Shown here: piece by piece, positions 1 through 6,623 of the stretch | Numbering within the stretch: position 1 is the first letter of the stretch | How the letters are laid out: each line of letters begins with the position of its first letter | Origin: Spirosoma sp. | Lineage (GTDB): Bacteria > Bacteroidota > Bacteroidia > Cytophagales > Spirosomataceae | Reading direction: 5' to 3' | Length of the DNA stretch: 7,480 bases | Assembly (NCBI GenBank): GCA_028288385.1 | Contig: JAQBNX010000110.1 | Location: forward strand, 1-7,480 | Position numbers and translations under genes: made by a program | Notes under the pieces: generated by a model | What the model was told of the DNA's origin: nothing | Database searches by the model: none | Seen by the model: the letters and a program-made list of their open reading frames with translations, nothing else

Positions 1-1397
1 CGTTGCGGAATGGGGTACAGGACCTGATACGGCTTAACCGCATACCCTTTGGCCGTCATCACGGGCACAAACCGGCCCGTTCGGACCAGATCGAACCACC
101 GCTGACTCTCGAAGGCCAGTTCCACCCGGCGTTCCTGTTCCAGGGCCAGCCGCAAATCAGCCTGCGCCGCGGCTTTCGATTCGGCCAGTCCGGCGCGTTT
201 ACGTACTTGATTCAAAAACGGAAGCGCGGCTGTTGTCTGCCCCTGCTCGTTGAGAGCTTCGGCATACATCAGTAAGACATCCGCGTACCGCAGCAAGGGA
301 AAATCGACATCCGACTCGCCCCGAATAATACCAGTCTGCCGGAATTTAACCGGGTACGGCTCGTTGACTACCTTGCCCGATGCATCCTTATAGGACGTAG
401 CCACCGAAGCTGTCTTACGCGCGTCGCCGGTTTCGTAGGCCGCAATCAGATCGGCCGTGGGTCGGTTAATGCCATCCCCCGGCCCGCCGGATATGCCCAG
501 TTCGGGAGCCGTTACGCCAAATGGCGTCCAGAGAGAATAGAAATTACCGCCCTGGTTGATTTGACCGCCTTTGTACTGTACTGCCAAAATCACTTCCTTA
601 TTGGCCGCAAATGAGGTCGAAGCCGCAAAAACATCCGCGTAACTGGGCAGCAGGCTATGCACGCCGGCATCGACCACTTCCTTTAGCTTAGCCGCTGATT
701 TATCATACTGCTTCTGGGTCAGATACACCTTGCCCAGCAGCGACTTGGCGGCCCATTTCGAGGCCCGGCCTGCATTGGCGACGGTGATGGTGGCGGGTAG
801 TTTTTCTTCGGCTGCCACTAAATCACTCACGATGAGGGTGTACACCTCGGCCGCGGGTGAGCGGGCAATGGTGGCCGTGCCGTAAGGATCATTGATTTCG
901 GTGGTTACTACTTGCACGTCGCCAAAGAGCCGCACTAGATTGAAATAGAACTGGGCCCGCAGGAAGCGGGCTTCGCCTTCGTACTGCGCCTTCAGGGCCG
1001 CGTCAAATGTCATTGCACCAATGCGGTCCAGTATCGCGTTGGCACGGCCGATCCCCTGGTAATGGCCAAGCCAGGCATCACGAAAGTAGGTGTTGGACAG
1101 GGAATAGTTTAAATCATCAATCTCGAATCCAAGGGCGCTAACGGGGGTACGGGTATAGCCATAATCTGTATTATCAGTCGAGACTTCGCCCAACCAGATG
1201 AGCGACCCATTGCCATTTCCGTACAGACCGGCATGTTTGTAGGTGGCATATGTACCCACCACCGCCGTGTTAAAATCGGCGGCTGTTTTGTAAAAGTTCG
1301 CCACCGTGCGCTCAGTTTCGGGCACGACAGACAGAAAATCGTTGCAAGCACTTAAGCAGAAAGCCAGTAGTGACAAATAAACGAGTCTTATTTTCAT
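1..1397 (-). CDS. SusD/RagB-family outer-membrane nutrient-binding lipoprotein (C-terminus cut by window edge)
   Basis: Translating the minus strand from the ATG at 1397 gives 465 uninterrupted codons that run off the window. The N-terminus MKIRLVYLSLLAFCLSACND is a lipoprotein signal with lipobox LSAC and acceptor Cys18; the CNDFL that follows is typical of SusD proteins. The N-terminal SusD-like helical region follows (GRANAILDRI, EARFLRAQFYFNLVRLFGDV, KWAAKSLLGKVYLTQKQYDK). The C-terminal SusD/RagB part includes FPLLRYADVLLMYAEALNE, RRVELAFESQRWFDLVRTGR and YPIPQR. Family members normally end about 15-25 residues after YPIPQ, so only the tail is missing. The family's role is to sit on the cell surface as a lid on the SusC channel and bind the substrate. 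The gene starts 20 bp after the susC-like stop, so the two are almost certainly co-transcribed. The substrate cannot be read from the sequence. Confidence 0.96.
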   Translation of the reverse strand, partial: MKIRLVYLSLLAFCLSACNDFLSVVPETERTVANFYKTAADFNTAVVGTYATYKHAGLYGNGNGSLIWLGEVSTDNTDYGYTRTPVSALGFEIDDLNYSLSNTYFRDAWLGHYQGIGRANAILDRIGAMTFDAALKAQYEGEARFLRAQFYFNLVRLFGDVQVVTTEINDPYGTATIARSPAAEVYTLIVSDLVAAEEKLPATITVANAGRASKWAAKSLLGKVYLTQKQYDKSAAKLKEVVDAGVHSLLPSYADVFAASTSFAANKEVILAVQYKGGQINQGGNFYSLWTPFGVTAPELGISGGPGDGINRPTADLIAAYETGDARKTASVATSYKDASGKVVNEPYPVKFRQTGIIRGESDVDFPLLRYADVLLMYAEALNEQGQTTAALPFLNQVRKRAGLAESKAAAQADLRLALEQERRVELAFESQRWFDLVRTGRFVPVMTAKGYAVKPYQVLYPIPQ

Positions 1398-1417
1398 GAT
1401 GAACAGGCTGATCAGTG

Positions 1418-4400
1418 TTAAAAAGAAAGGTTAATGCCTACCGTGTATGATCGGGAGATGGGGTACGTACCAAAGTCAGACCGGGAGGCAAGCAGGTTGT
1501 CACCCGACGTACTTACTTCTGGATCGTAGCCTTGGTAGCCGGTGAAGGTGAATAGGTTAGCACCTGTTGCGTAGATACGCACGTTCTGAAGACCAATCCG
1601 CTGGATGAGGGCGGATGGGAGCATGTAGGACAGCGTCACAGTACGAATCCGCAGGTACGACCCATCGAAGAGGTACTGTGAACTATACACCGTATTGTTG
1701 TTCCGGCCGCCCCGAATGGTGCGACCAAATCGACCGTCACCGGGCTGCTCGGGCGAAATCCAACGGTTGTCATACACGTACTTGGTGTTGTTCTGCACCC
1801 CGGCGTTGTTAATCATGAACGTGCCATTGTAGATATCGAAGCCCACCATGCCGTTAGTTGAAATATCGAGACTGAAATTTCTGTAGGCGAACGAGTTGTT
1901 AAAACCAAAGAAATACTTCGGGTGCGGACTGCCGATGACTTCCCGGTCGTTATCGTTGATGACACCGTTGCCATCTACATCTTTCCACTTCACATCACCG
2001 GGCCTAGCTAAGGGTTGTGCCTTGTACTCGGCTACTTCCTGCGCCGTCTGGAAGATACCCAGCTGTCGCCGGCCGAAGAAAACGCCAATCGGATACCCCA
2101 CCTGTGTTACGTGGGTGTTGGCCACCTGTCCATTGGCGGTACTGAAAATTTGTTCGGCGTTAGTACTCATCGCCAAGACTTTATTCCGGTTGAAAGTAAT
2201 GTTGGCATTAGTCGTCCATTTAAAGGCACCAATCAGGTTGCGCGTCGTCAGGGCCAGTTCGAGGCCCCGGTTCTGAACCTCGCCTAAGTTTACCACTGCA
2301 TTGGTCAGGCCTGTAGCTCCGGGTACCGAAATATTAAACAGCATGTCGGTGTTGCGCTTGTCGTAATAATCGGCCGTCAGATTGATGCGGCTCTGGAGCA
2401 GCGACAGGTCCAGACCCAGGTCTAGCTGCTTCATCGACTCCCAACCTAATTGCCCGTTGGAGAACGACGTGCGTGATAGACCGGGTGTAAGCGCATCGCC
2501 CAGGATGTAGTTCGCATTGGTCAACTGACCGATGGCCCGGTAATTGCCGATGGCATTGTTACCCGTCAGACCGTAGCTAGCCCGCAGCTTCAAATCCGTA
2601 ATCAGGCGCTGGCCTTTCATAAACGCTTCTTCCGAAACCCTCCAGCCCACCGAAGCGGAAGGAAACGTACCCCAGCGATTGTTTTCGCCAAACCGCGATG
2701 ACCCATCGCGCCGGAGTGTAGCGGTCAATAAATATTTGTCGCTGAACGTATAATTGGCCCGGCCCAGCAAAGACAGAATCGTGTAATCCTGAATACCCTC
2801 GCTCCCACTGTTTATGGTGCCGCCGTTAATATTAGGAATCAGATCATCGGGGAAATTAACGGCATTGGCCGTCACGGCATCGCTGGTTTCGCGCTGTGCC
2901 GTAAAGCCGCCCACCACATCAAGCGTATGACGACCCCTACTCTTCTTATAGCTGACCGTATTCTCATTCAGCCAGTTTACGCTTTCCGACCGCGTCGCTG
3001 TGGCGGATGCAATGCCAATGGGCGCTGACGTGCTTAGAGTCGACGGTATCCAGATCTGGCTTTTGAAAAAGTTGAGGTCAGCGCCAAAGGTGGTGCGGAA
3101 TGTCAAATTGGGTAGCAACGCGTAATCGGCATAGGCGTTGCCCAGTAGTCGGAACTGCGATGAGGGGTTTTTATATTCATTGGCAATTTTGACCGGACTC
3201 TGGATAGAAACCGATGCCTCTGGAGTTGGAATAGTGCTGCCATACGACCCATCCGGGTTGTAAACAGGGATATGCGGGGGCAGACCCATCGCCGACTGAA
3301 TAATACCAAATCCGCCATAGTGGCCGGCAAACGGCACATTTTGCTGACTGGTAAAGCTGGGCGATACACTCACTCCTACGGTTAAACGGCTCGAAGCCTT
3401 CGCATCGATATTCGCCCGGAAGCTATACCGTTTCAGGCCCGAATTGATGATGATACCCTGCTGATCGAAATAGTTGGCCGAAACGGCATAGCGCGCATTT
3501 TCGGTACCACCCAGAGCGGCTATCTGCACGTTGCGGATGGGCGCGCTGCGATAAATAGCATCCTGCCAGTCGGTGCCTACGCCGAGGGCGGCCGGGTTCT
3601 GCAAATCAATCGGTATACGGTAGGATGTCGGGCGTAAGCTGTTGGGATCGGTGATTTTACCGGTCGGCACGTTGTCTAAGTAGCCGTTGTTTCGTCCGTC
3701 GATGGTAAACTGGGCAAACTCCTGGGCGTTCATCATCGGTATTTTTTTACCCAATTCCTGAAAGCCCGTGTAGGCATCGACCTGAATTTGCGATTTACCC
3801 GCCTTGCCCCGCTTGGTCGTTACAATTATTACCCCGTTGGAACCCCGCGATCCGTAGATTGCGGTTGCCGAAGCATCTTTCAGCACGTCGATGCTTTCAA
3901 TATCGTTGGGATTTATCGTATTCAGTGGATTGCCCACGCCAGCACCCGAAACCGGAAAGCCGTCAATGACAAATAGCGGCTCGTTACCGCCCGAAATAGA
4001 GCCAATGCCGCGAATCAGGATGTTGGTGTTGCCGCCTGGCGCACCCGATGAGCTGGAAATCTGCAAACCCGCCACCTGCCCCTGCAGGGCCTGATCGAAA
4101 CCCGAAACGGGCACCTTCACAATATCTTTCGCGCTGACCGATGAAATGGCACCCGTTAAGTCTTTCTTTTCCTGCGTACCGTAGCCCACCACGACAACCT
4201 CACCGAGGGTTTTGTTGTCGGGTGTAAGCACCTGATTGATGGTAGTCTGACTACTCACCAAAACTTCGTTAGAGTTGTAACCCACGTAAGAAAAAACGAG
4301 TGTACTCGTTGGGGAGGCTACCAGCTTATACTGGCCATCGGTATTCGTGGTCGTACCGGTCGCGGTTCCTTTTAGCACCACGCTTACGCCGGGTAAGCCC

Positions 4401-4522
4401 TGTCCCGTCTCATCGGTTACCCGCCCGTTAATGGTCTGGTTCTGGGCGTAAGCGTCAACCATAATCCAGAGCATTAGGCCCCAGACCAACAGGATTCTTT
4501 GTGGGAAGTAATGTGCTTTCAT
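1418..4522 (-). CDS. SusC/RagA-family TonB-linked outer-membrane transporter
   Basis: This complete 1034-residue protein has the usual length for the family. Residues 1-26 form a signal peptide with probable cleavage after AYA. Residues about 31-105 are the carboxypeptidase-regulatory-like domain (INGRVTDETGQGLPGVSVVL, then TNTDGQYKL and FSYVGY). Residues 108-116 carry the hallmark EVVVVGYGT, followed by the plug domain with LFVIDGFPV, ESIDVLKDASATAIYGSRG and NGVIIVTTKRGK. The remainder is a TonB-dependent beta-barrel ending in YTVGINLSF, whose terminal Phe is typical of BAM-inserted barrels. It imports a bulky substrate across the outer membrane using TonB energy, with the downstream SusD-like protein as its lid. 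It has no N-terminal STN domain, so anti-sigma-type signalling through the transporter is unlikely. It is first in its operon, divergent from the IclR gene. Substrate unknown. Confidence 0.98.
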   Translation of the reverse strand: MKAHYFPQRILLVWGLMLWIMVDAYAQNQTINGRVTDETGQGLPGVSVVLKGTATGTTTNTDGQYKLVASPTSTLVFSYVGYNSNEVLVSSQTTINQVLTPDNKTLGEVVVVGYGTQEKKDLTGAISSVSAKDIVKVPVSGFDQALQGQVAGLQISSSSGAPGGNTNILIRGIGSISGGNEPLFVIDGFPVSGAGVGNPLNTINPNDIESIDVLKDASATAIYGSRGSNGVIIVTTKRGKAGKSQIQVDAYTGFQELGKKIPMMNAQEFAQFTIDGRNNGYLDNVPTGKITDPNSLRPTSYRIPIDLQNPAALGVGTDWQDAIYRSAPIRNVQIAALGGTENARYAVSANYFDQQGIIINSGLKRYSFRANIDAKASSRLTVGVSVSPSFTSQQNVPFAGHYGGFGIIQSAMGLPPHIPVYNPDGSYGSTIPTPEASVSIQSPVKIANEYKNPSSQFRLLGNAYADYALLPNLTFRTTFGADLNFFKSQIWIPSTLSTSAPIGIASATATRSESVNWLNENTVSYKKSRGRHTLDVVGGFTAQRETSDAVTANAVNFPDDLIPNINGGTINSGSEGIQDYTILSLLGRANYTFSDKYLLTATLRRDGSSRFGENNRWGTFPSASVGWRVSEEAFMKGQRLITDLKLRASYGLTGNNAIGNYRAIGQLTNANYILGDALTPGLSRTSFSNGQLGWESMKQLDLGLDLSLLQSRINLTADYYDKRNTDMLFNISVPGATGLTNAVVNLGEVQNRGLELALTTRNLIGAFKWTTNANITFNRNKVLAMSTNAEQIFSTANGQVANTHVTQVGYPIGVFFGRRQLGIFQTAQEVAEYKAQPLARPGDVKWKDVDGNGVINDNDREVIGSPHPKYFFGFNNSFAYRNFSLDISTNGMVGFDIYNGTFMINNAGVQNNTKYVYDNRWISPEQPGDGRFGRTIRGGRNNNTVYSSQYLFDGSYLRIRTVTLSYMLPSALIQRIGLQNVRIYATGANLFTFTGYQGYDPEVSTSGDNLLASRSDFGTYPISRSYTVGINLSF

Positions 4523-4537
4523 GCTTTATACTCTTAC

Positions 4538-4607
4538 AATGTTGAACAATATCACAACAATGCAATATTGAGAAATGGTAGAATGAATTGCAAATAATGT
4601 TGCAATA
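4538..4607. promoter_or_regulatory. Repeated AATG(TTG)CAATA-like motif array, candidate operator upstream of susC-like gene
   Basis: Four related short motifs lie 16-85 bp before the SusC start. AATGTTGAACAATA is at 4538-4551, AATGCAATA at 4559-4567 (running into the perfect palindrome CAATATTG at 4563-4570), AATTGCAAATA at 4586-4596, and AATGTTGCAATA at 4596-4607. The first and last differ by a two-base AA insertion. Two of them contain the palindrome TTGCAA (4588-4593 and 4600-4605). Repeated partial palindromes between divergent regulator and target genes are typical of operators, so I infer binding by the adjacent IclR protein. AT-rich intergenic DNA produces such motifs by chance fairly often, so the assignment is tentative. 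I could not place a good minus-strand TAnnTTTG promoter element for susC. Confidence 0.4.
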
Positions 4608-4640
4608 AATCTTTCTCATATATTGGGAAACCTTGATTAT

Positions 4641-4654
4641 GGGCCCTATAAGGG
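4641..4654. repeat. Short GC-rich dyad (GGGCCC and CCCTATAAGGG) inside the AT-rich control region
   Basis: Positions 4641-4646 read GGGCCC and positions 4644-4654 read CCCTATAAGGG, an inverted repeat with 4-bp arms around ATA. It stands out in a very AT-rich stretch and lies just upstream of the plus-strand -7-like element at 4664-4671. It could be a binding site for the IclR protein itself (autoregulation) or another factor. The arms are short, so chance is possible. Confidence 0.3.
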
Positions 4655-4663
4655 TATTTATTT

Positions 4664-4671
4664 TAATTTTG
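4664..4671 (+). promoter_or_regulatory. Candidate Bacteroidota -7 element (TAATTTTG) for the IclR gene
   Basis: The octamer TAATTTTG matches the Bacteroidota sigma-ABfr -7 consensus TAnnTTTG exactly. The best upstream -33 candidate is TATG at 4638-4641, one mismatch from TTTG and 22 bp away, slightly longer than usual. It would place transcription start near 4678 and leave a leader of roughly 105-110 nt before the ATG at 4786. The assignment rests on a single good element. Confidence 0.35.
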
Positions 4672-4785
4672 AGTTAAATTATAGAGGGCGAATAATTCTT
4701 AAATTTTCTTATATTGTTGTTTTATAGCTATATTTACTCCCACAATGATATAGTAATTGTATTCTGGTATTCATCCGCAACTCCA

Positions 4786-5523
4786 ATGGTACAGGTTATA
4801 GTCCGGGGATTCGATATCTTAGAATTAATAGCCCGACAGGAAGGACAGGCCGCTACGCTAACCGAGATTTCGGAGCGGCTGGCGTTGAATCAATCCACGT
4901 CGGCCAACATTATAAAAACACTGGTATTTAAAGGGTATCTGGAGCACATCGGTACTAAAAAAGGTTACCGACTGGGACCTGCAGCGTTCAAATTGACGAA
5001 CGAAGTGCCTTACGGTCAGGATCTGGTGCGTGCATCGCAAGCCATTATGGAAGCGCTCACGGCCCGGCTAAGAGAATCCTGTGTACTGGGCGTGTTACGA
5101 AACAATAAACGGTATACCCTGCTAGCGGTGAATTCGGAGCAGGACGTTCAGGTACAAATTCATTCCGAACGGAATGTGTACGATACGGCAAGTGGTCGAC
5201 TACTGCTGGCCTATCTCAGCCCCAATGAGCTCAGAAAATTTATCGACCAGAATGGATTACCCAGCGAAATAATGTGGCCTGATGCTGTTAAAGCTGAGTT
5301 ACTTATCAAGCAGTTGGATAGTATCCGGCGTGAAGAAATTGTGTTTACCAACCATAAAGATCGGCACGTGAAAGGATTTGCCGTACCGGTGTTCGCTAAA
5401 CGGACGGTCGTTGCTGGCCTGAGCGTTTTTTTGCCCGAGTATCGCTGTACGTCCGGCAAGCAGGCGGAGATTATCACCGCCCTGCGTGAAGCGGCTAACC
5501 AGATTTCGGTGCGGCTGACGTAG
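4786..5523 (+). CDS. IclR-family transcriptional regulator
   Basis: From the ATG at 4786 the protein is 245 residues, the family norm. Residues 4-70 form the N-terminal winged helix (VIVRGFDILELIARQ, then the helix-turn-helix TLTEISERLALNQSTSANII, and wing GYLEHIGTKKGYRLG). Residues about 80-245 are the IclR effector-binding domain, with ASGRLLLAYLSPNE near 135-148 and VKGFAVPVFAKRTVVAGLSV near the end. The frame stays open 24 codons upstream to a TTG at 4714, but that extension (MLFYSYIYSHND...) is AT-rich, unlike the family, and precedes the conserved start, so I chose the ATG. IclR proteins are cytoplasmic dimers or tetramers that respond to small metabolites, often organic or sugar acids. 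Divergence from the SusC/SusD operon suggests it controls that operon. Target and effector are inferred, not visible. Confidence 0.94.
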   Translation: MVQVIVRGFDILELIARQEGQAATLTEISERLALNQSTSANIIKTLVFKGYLEHIGTKKGYRLGPAAFKLTNEVPYGQDLVRASQAIMEALTARLRESCVLGVLRNNKRYTLLAVNSEQDVQVQIHSERNVYDTASGRLLLAYLSPNELRKFIDQNGLPSEIMWPDAVKAELLIKQLDSIRREEIVFTNHKDRHVKGFAVPVFAKRTVVAGLSVFLPEYRCTSGKQAEIITALREAANQISVRLT

Positions 5524-5536
5524 GCACCTGCACAAC

Positions 5537-5588
5537 TACAGTTAGACCAAGTTATCTTGGATTAGAAGGAAATCTCTTAGCAACTGTA
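5537..5588. terminator. Nested inverted repeats between convergent genes, weak terminator candidate
   Basis: Between the IclR stop and the response-regulator stop, CCAAG (5547-5551) and CTTGG (5556-5560) form a perfect 5-bp stem with a TTAT loop. It is enclosed by a wider inverted repeat, TACAGTT (5537-5543) and AACTGTA (5582-5588). The position between two converging genes suits a bidirectional terminator. No T-run follows on either strand and the stems are short, so this is a weak call. Confidence 0.25.
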
Positions 5589-5605
5589 TATCAGCTAATG
5601 GGATA

Positions 5606-6031
5606 TTAGGGGTTTGCCGGTATATGAACCGTTTTCAGCCAATAGGTATGCATCAACTGGAGTAGCTGACTCATTTCAGAAAAGGAATTTGGCTTACTCA
5701 TAAACGTGTTCGCTCCCAACTGGTAAGCCTTACGAACAGTCTGCTCACTCCGGGTAGCACTGAGAACCAGTATGGGGATAAAACATAGATCTAGGTTGGT
5801 GCGCAGTGTTTGCAGTACCTCATAGCCATCGACGCGGGGCATATCCAAATCTAAAAGTATTAAGGCGGGCAGTTTCTCTTCCGGCCGGTTTAAAAGGTCT
5901 GCTAGTAGTGATTCTGCATCCGCGAAGAAGGTCACGGCACAATCTGAGTAGGCTTTGAGCGCCTCCTTGATTAAATACCTGTCGTCTTCGTCATCATCAA
6001 CGGCATAAATACAGAATTGCTTATTTGTCAA
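5606..6031 (-). CDS. Single-domain CheY-like response regulator (TTG start)
   Basis: The 141-residue protein is one receiver domain with no output domain. The acidic pocket is in VDDDEDD (Asp12, Asp13), the phosphoacceptor is Asp61 in LLDLDMPRVDGYEVL, the switch Ser/Thr position is Ser91 in VLSATRS, and the conserved Lys is Lys113 in FMSKPNS. All catalytic positions are intact, so it should be phosphorylated by a histidine kinase. The style (AVDDDEDDRYLIKEAL) resembles the Rcp1-type receivers common in Bacteroidota, which relay phosphate or act by protein contact. The only start before the first beta strand is TTG at 6031; an in-frame TAG lies eight codons upstream and no in-frame ATG or GTG is available near the N-terminus. 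There is no kinase gene beside it, so the partner is unknown. It converges with the IclR gene, with an 82-bp gap. Confidence 0.95.
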   Translation of the reverse strand: MTNKQFCIYAVDDDEDDRYLIKEALKAYSDCAVTFFADAESLLADLLNRPEEKLPALILLDLDMPRVDGYEVLQTLRTNLDLCFIPILVLSATRSEQTVRKAYQLGANTFMSKPNSFSEMSQLLQLMHTYWLKTVHIPANP

Positions 6032-6149
6032 GAGGAAGTTAAGAATATAAGCCTAAACCAGACCCATACGCCAAGGTAAGTAATAATACTCACCTAATTC
6101 CTATCTTACCCGCTAATGAATGGTGCAGGCTGTTACTGGGTTTGTTTAA

Positions 6150-6296
6150 TCAAAGTTTTCGTAGGTACAGCGTGGTAATACCCTGTCGAAGGGCGATGGG
6201 ATAGGTATCGAGTTCCCGATCCACCTGTTTATGATCGTGGGGCACAGGCCGGGAAATATAGTGAGGGGCGATGAAGTGGATATTCGAGCCGCTCAT
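6150..6296 (-). CDS. Possible small hypothetical protein, 48 aa
   Basis: An ATG at 6296 opens a frame of 48 codons ending in TGA at 6152-6150. The peptide begins MSGSNIHFIAPHYISRPVPH and ends ALRQGITTLYLRKL. Its composition looks protein-like rather than random: mixed charged and aromatic residues, few Cys, and 28 of 48 third positions are G or C, similar to the flanking genes. I do not recognise the family. No signal peptide, membrane segment or known motif is visible. It lies on the same strand as the response regulator, 119 bp upstream of its start. It may instead be the tail of a decayed larger gene, since the same DNA and the DNA just upstream are open in other frames. No clear ribosome-binding site helps the decision. 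Confidence 0.35.
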   Translation of the reverse strand: MSGSNIHFIAPHYISRPVPHDHKQVDRELDTYPIALRQGITTLYLRKL

Positions 6297-6412
6297 GCAC
6301 CTGTCCACGAATGTGTTCGATCACTAACCCAGCCAAGAGTTATTCCTATACGCTCCAATAACTGAACGTCGGTTTTAAGCAATTGACCTATACCTCCCAA
6401 TATCAACCAATC
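6293..6412 (-). pseudogene. Possible gene remnant or upstream mini-ORF overlapping the 48-aa ORF
   Basis: After a TAA, the minus strand is open for 39 codons from 6412 to a TGA at 6295-6293, reading GIGQLLKTDVQLLERIG in the middle. It has no ATG; only TTG codons could start it. Its stop overlaps the ATG of the 48-codon ORF in an ATGA arrangement. A third frame over the same stretch is also open and reads LVIEHIRGQVHERLEYP. Switching between frames that each look protein-like is what a frameshifted former gene would show. It could also be chance. I do not recognise the parent family. Confidence 0.2.
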
Positions 6413-6460
6413 TTAAAACCTGCACGGTAAGGTTCCTTTTTTGTCCTATTCGCACAGGCC

Positions 6461-6528
6461 AGCCCACTTGGATTGGCTTGTCCGTTTTGGTACGATCCGT
6501 GTCCAAAACCGGACAACTTAACTGGGCT
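6461..6528. repeat. Long imperfect hairpin (inverted repeat, 68 bp)
   Basis: AGCCCA (6461-6466) pairs with TGGGCT (6523-6528). After an asymmetric internal loop, TTGTCCG (6478-6484) pairs with CGGACAA (6510-6516) and TTTTGG (6485-6490) pairs with CCAAAA (6503-6508), with C6509 bulged and a 12-nt loop (6491-6502). That gives 19 paired bases in a bulged stem. No T-run follows on either strand, so it is not a typical terminator. It could be a structured RNA, a REP-like repeat, or a protein-binding site upstream of padR. Confidence 0.5.
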
Positions 6529-6539
6529 ACATCTGGGAA

Positions 6540-6580
6540 AAACCGCTTTTGATGCACATAACAGGTGTTTTATGCGGTTT
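6540..6580. repeat. Inverted repeat AAACCGC / GCGGTTT
   Basis: A perfect 7-bp inverted repeat, AAACCGC at 6540-6546 and GCGGTTT at 6574-6580, is separated by 27 bp. It lies directly between the larger hairpin at 6461-6528 and the dyad at the padR start. The function is unclear; it may be part of the padR control region. Confidence 0.35.
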
Positions 6581-6585
6581 GGCAC

Positions 6586-6623
6586 TGCATTTGTTCGACA
6601 TTATCGGATAAAATGCAAATGCA
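6586..6623. promoter_or_regulatory. Candidate PadR operator: dyad TGCATTTG N22 CAAATGCA touching the padR start codon
   Basis: TGCATTTG (6586-6593) and CAAATGCA (6616-6623) form a perfect 8-bp inverted repeat with a 22-bp spacer. The right arm ends on the base before the padR ATG at 6624. The right side also holds a direct repeat of AAATGC (6612-6617, 6618-6623 region). PadR proteins commonly repress their own operon by binding dyads near the promoter, so this is a natural candidate autoregulatory site. Two other ATGs here (6613, 6619) run into a TGA at once and are not starts. Binding itself is inference. Confidence 0.45.

Larger units (their letters stand above)
6032..6623. other. 592-bp intergenic region without a convincing full-length gene
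   Basis: No open frame here resembles a known family. The region should hold the promoter of the response regulator (minus strand, near 6032-6100) and that of padR (plus strand, near its right end), but I found no strong TAnnTTTG element for either. A partial match, TATATTCT, lies 5' of the response-regulator start with a poorly spaced TTGG. The stretch contains a small ORF (6150-6296, minus), a short open frame overlapping it (6293-6412), and three inverted repeats (6461-6528, 6540-6580, 6586-6623), each listed separately. Confidence 0.6.

Noticed and set aside
3..275. 90-codon plus-strand open frame
   Set aside because: It is antisense to the well-supported SusD-like gene, and its translation resembles no family.
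1109..1351. 80-codon minus-strand open frame
   Set aside because: It is an out-of-frame shadow on the same strand as the SusD coding frame, which covers this DNA with clear family motifs.
1615..2287. Plus-strand open frames opposite the SusC gene
   Set aside because: They are antisense to the beta-barrel coding region; the Cys- and Arg-rich translations are typical of shadow frames.
4858..5535. Minus-strand open frames opposite the IclR gene
   Set aside because: They lie antisense to conserved IclR domains and show no recognisable motif.
6075..6110. GGTAAG / CTTACC inverted repeat upstream of the response regulator
   Set aside because: The arms are only 6 bp with a 24-bp spacer and no supporting context, so chance explains it.
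6437..6528. Hairpin at 6461-6528 with the nearby T-run (6437-6442) as an intrinsic terminator
   Set aside because: The T-run lies upstream of the hairpin on the plus strand and reads as A on the minus strand, so the order is wrong for a terminator in either direction.
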